Shown here: positions 63,382 to 64,000 of the stretch, one piece after another
Layout of the letters: the number at the start of each line of letters is the position of its first letter
Numbering within the stretch: position 1 is the stretch's first letter
Source: Phocoena phocoena
Lineage: Eukaryota; Chordata; Mammalia; Artiodactyla; Phocoenidae
Assembly (NCBI RefSeq): GCF_963924675.1
Contig: NC_089221.1
Location: 7,623,851 to 7,687,850, forward strand
Direction of reading: 5' to 3'
DNA length: 64,000 bases
The notes under the pieces: generated by a model
Database searches by the model: none
The model's input: the letters and a program-made list of their open reading frames with translations, nothing else
Told to the model about the DNA's origin: nothing
Made by a program: the position numbers and the translations under genes

Positions 63382-64000
63382 TGTTGCAATTAGCATGTAT
63401 TTCACAGTTGTAATTAGCACGTTGGCATGCATTTCACGGTTGTAATTAGCACATTGGCATGCATTTAGCAAGCAAGTTGGCATGTGTTTCACAGCTATGA
63501 TTAGCACGTTGGCATGTATTTCACAGTTTTAATTAGCATGTTGGCATGTATCTCGCAGTTGTGAATAGCACATTGGCATGTATTTCACAGTTTTAATTAG
63601 CATGTTGGCATGTATCTCGCAGTTGTGAATAGCACGTTGGCATGTATTTCACAGTTTTAATTAGCATGTTGGCATGTATTTCGCAGTTGTGAATAGCATG
63701 TTGGCATGTATTTCACAGTTTTAATTAGCATGTTGGCATGTATCTCGCAGTTGTGAATAGCACGTTGGCATGTATTTCACAGTTTTAATTAGCATGTTGG
63801 CATGTATTTCACAGTTTTAATTAGCATGTTGGCATGTATTTCACAGTTTTAATTAGCATGTTGGCATGTATCGCACAGTTGTGAATAGCACGTTGGCATG
63901 TATTTCACAGTTTTAATTGGCATGTTGGCATGTATCTCGCAGTTATGAATAGCACGTTGGCATGTATTTCACAGTTTTAATTAGCATGTTGGCATGTATC
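63382..64000. repeat. 32-bp minisatellite with 64-bp dimer register, cut by the window edge
   Basis: TTGGCATG starts recur at 63422, 63454 and 63477, then at exact 32-bp steps (63509, 63541 and so on to 63989), so 16 consecutive periods have no indel. Two monomer types alternate: A continues TATTTCACAGTTTTAATT, B continues TATCTCGCAGTTGTGAAT. The array runs off the window. Confidence 0.97.

Larger units (their letters stand above)
54159..64000 (-). other. SEMA5A: SEMA5A intron upstream of the PSI exon (partial)
   Basis: At least 9.8 kb of intron in gene orientation, open at the window edge. I see no further semaphorin exon. It holds a MIR-like tandem duplication (54.48-54.79 kb), SINEs at 55.66, 57.27 and 60.05 kb, an unclassified repeat-like block near 56.04-56.6 kb, a 3'-transducing L1 (62.54-63.06 kb) and a minisatellite (63.38-64.0 kb). 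The stretches 54.8-55.4, 56.6-57.2, 57.9-58.5, 58.6-59.9 and 60.3-62.5 kb look like unique intron sequence with nothing I can name. ORFs near 61.1-61.5 kb on both strands show no recognisable domain. Confidence 0.85.

Noticed and set aside
63382..64000. CRISPR-like regular repeat array
   Set aside because: Repeats are contiguous with no unique spacers, in a mammalian intron. It is a minisatellite.

Overview
This is mammalian nuclear DNA, almost certainly from a cetacean. The window carries many copies of the CHR-type tRNA-derived SINE (the 'GGGCTTCCCTGGTGG...' family, with the short form ending 'GAGAGGCCCGCGTACCGC'), which is typical of whales, dolphins and hippo. It also carries artiodactyl-type L1 3' ends and older mammalian MaLR, L2 and MIR relics. 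There are no bacterial or viral genes, and no CRISPR array, tRNA gene or rRNA gene.

The only protein-coding gene I can support is SEMA5A (semaphorin 5A), on the minus strand. Four consecutive internal exons are present: 54041-54158 (end of the PSI domain), 45676-45857 (first thrombospondin type-1 repeat, TSR), 39994-40137 (second TSR) and 29356-29503 (end of TSR2 and start of TSR3). All have AG acceptors and GT donors. Their phases interlock into one uninterrupted 197-codon reading frame. The upstream sema-domain exons lie beyond 64000 and the remaining TSRs, transmembrane segment and cytoplasmic tail lie below position 1. About 99% of the window is therefore intron.

Layout. 1-29355: a very long intron with a composite old L1 (about 2650-6060), MaLR LTR relics, several SINEs and L1 ends, a 617-bp diverged tandem duplication (about 23.5-24.5 kb), a 5'-inverted L1 (25.3-26.0 kb) and a SINE with apparent 3' transduction (26.7-27.1 kb). 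29504-39993: an L1 end, one SINE and a MaLR-type element with both LTRs (about 34.3-37.6 kb) that was later invaded by an L1. 40138-45675: AT-rich intron with a SINE-L1 chimera at 43.3-43.5 kb. 45858-54040: GC-richer intron with a purine tract, a CpG cluster, a G-run cluster and an exact 27-bp dispersed duplication. 54159-64000: SINEs, an L1 with apparent 3' transduction (62.5-63.06 kb) and, at the window edge, a 32-bp minisatellite with a 64-bp higher-order dimer register.

I did not find an undescribed gene system. The most interesting signals are retrotransposition by-products whose boundaries can be read directly from target-site duplications: two 3'-transduction candidates, one template-switch SINE-L1 chimera and one twin-primed L1. 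The two structured minisatellites come next, one of which lies about 50 bp inside a SEMA5A splice donor. Repeat family names are from recognition of consensus patterns, not from a database search.
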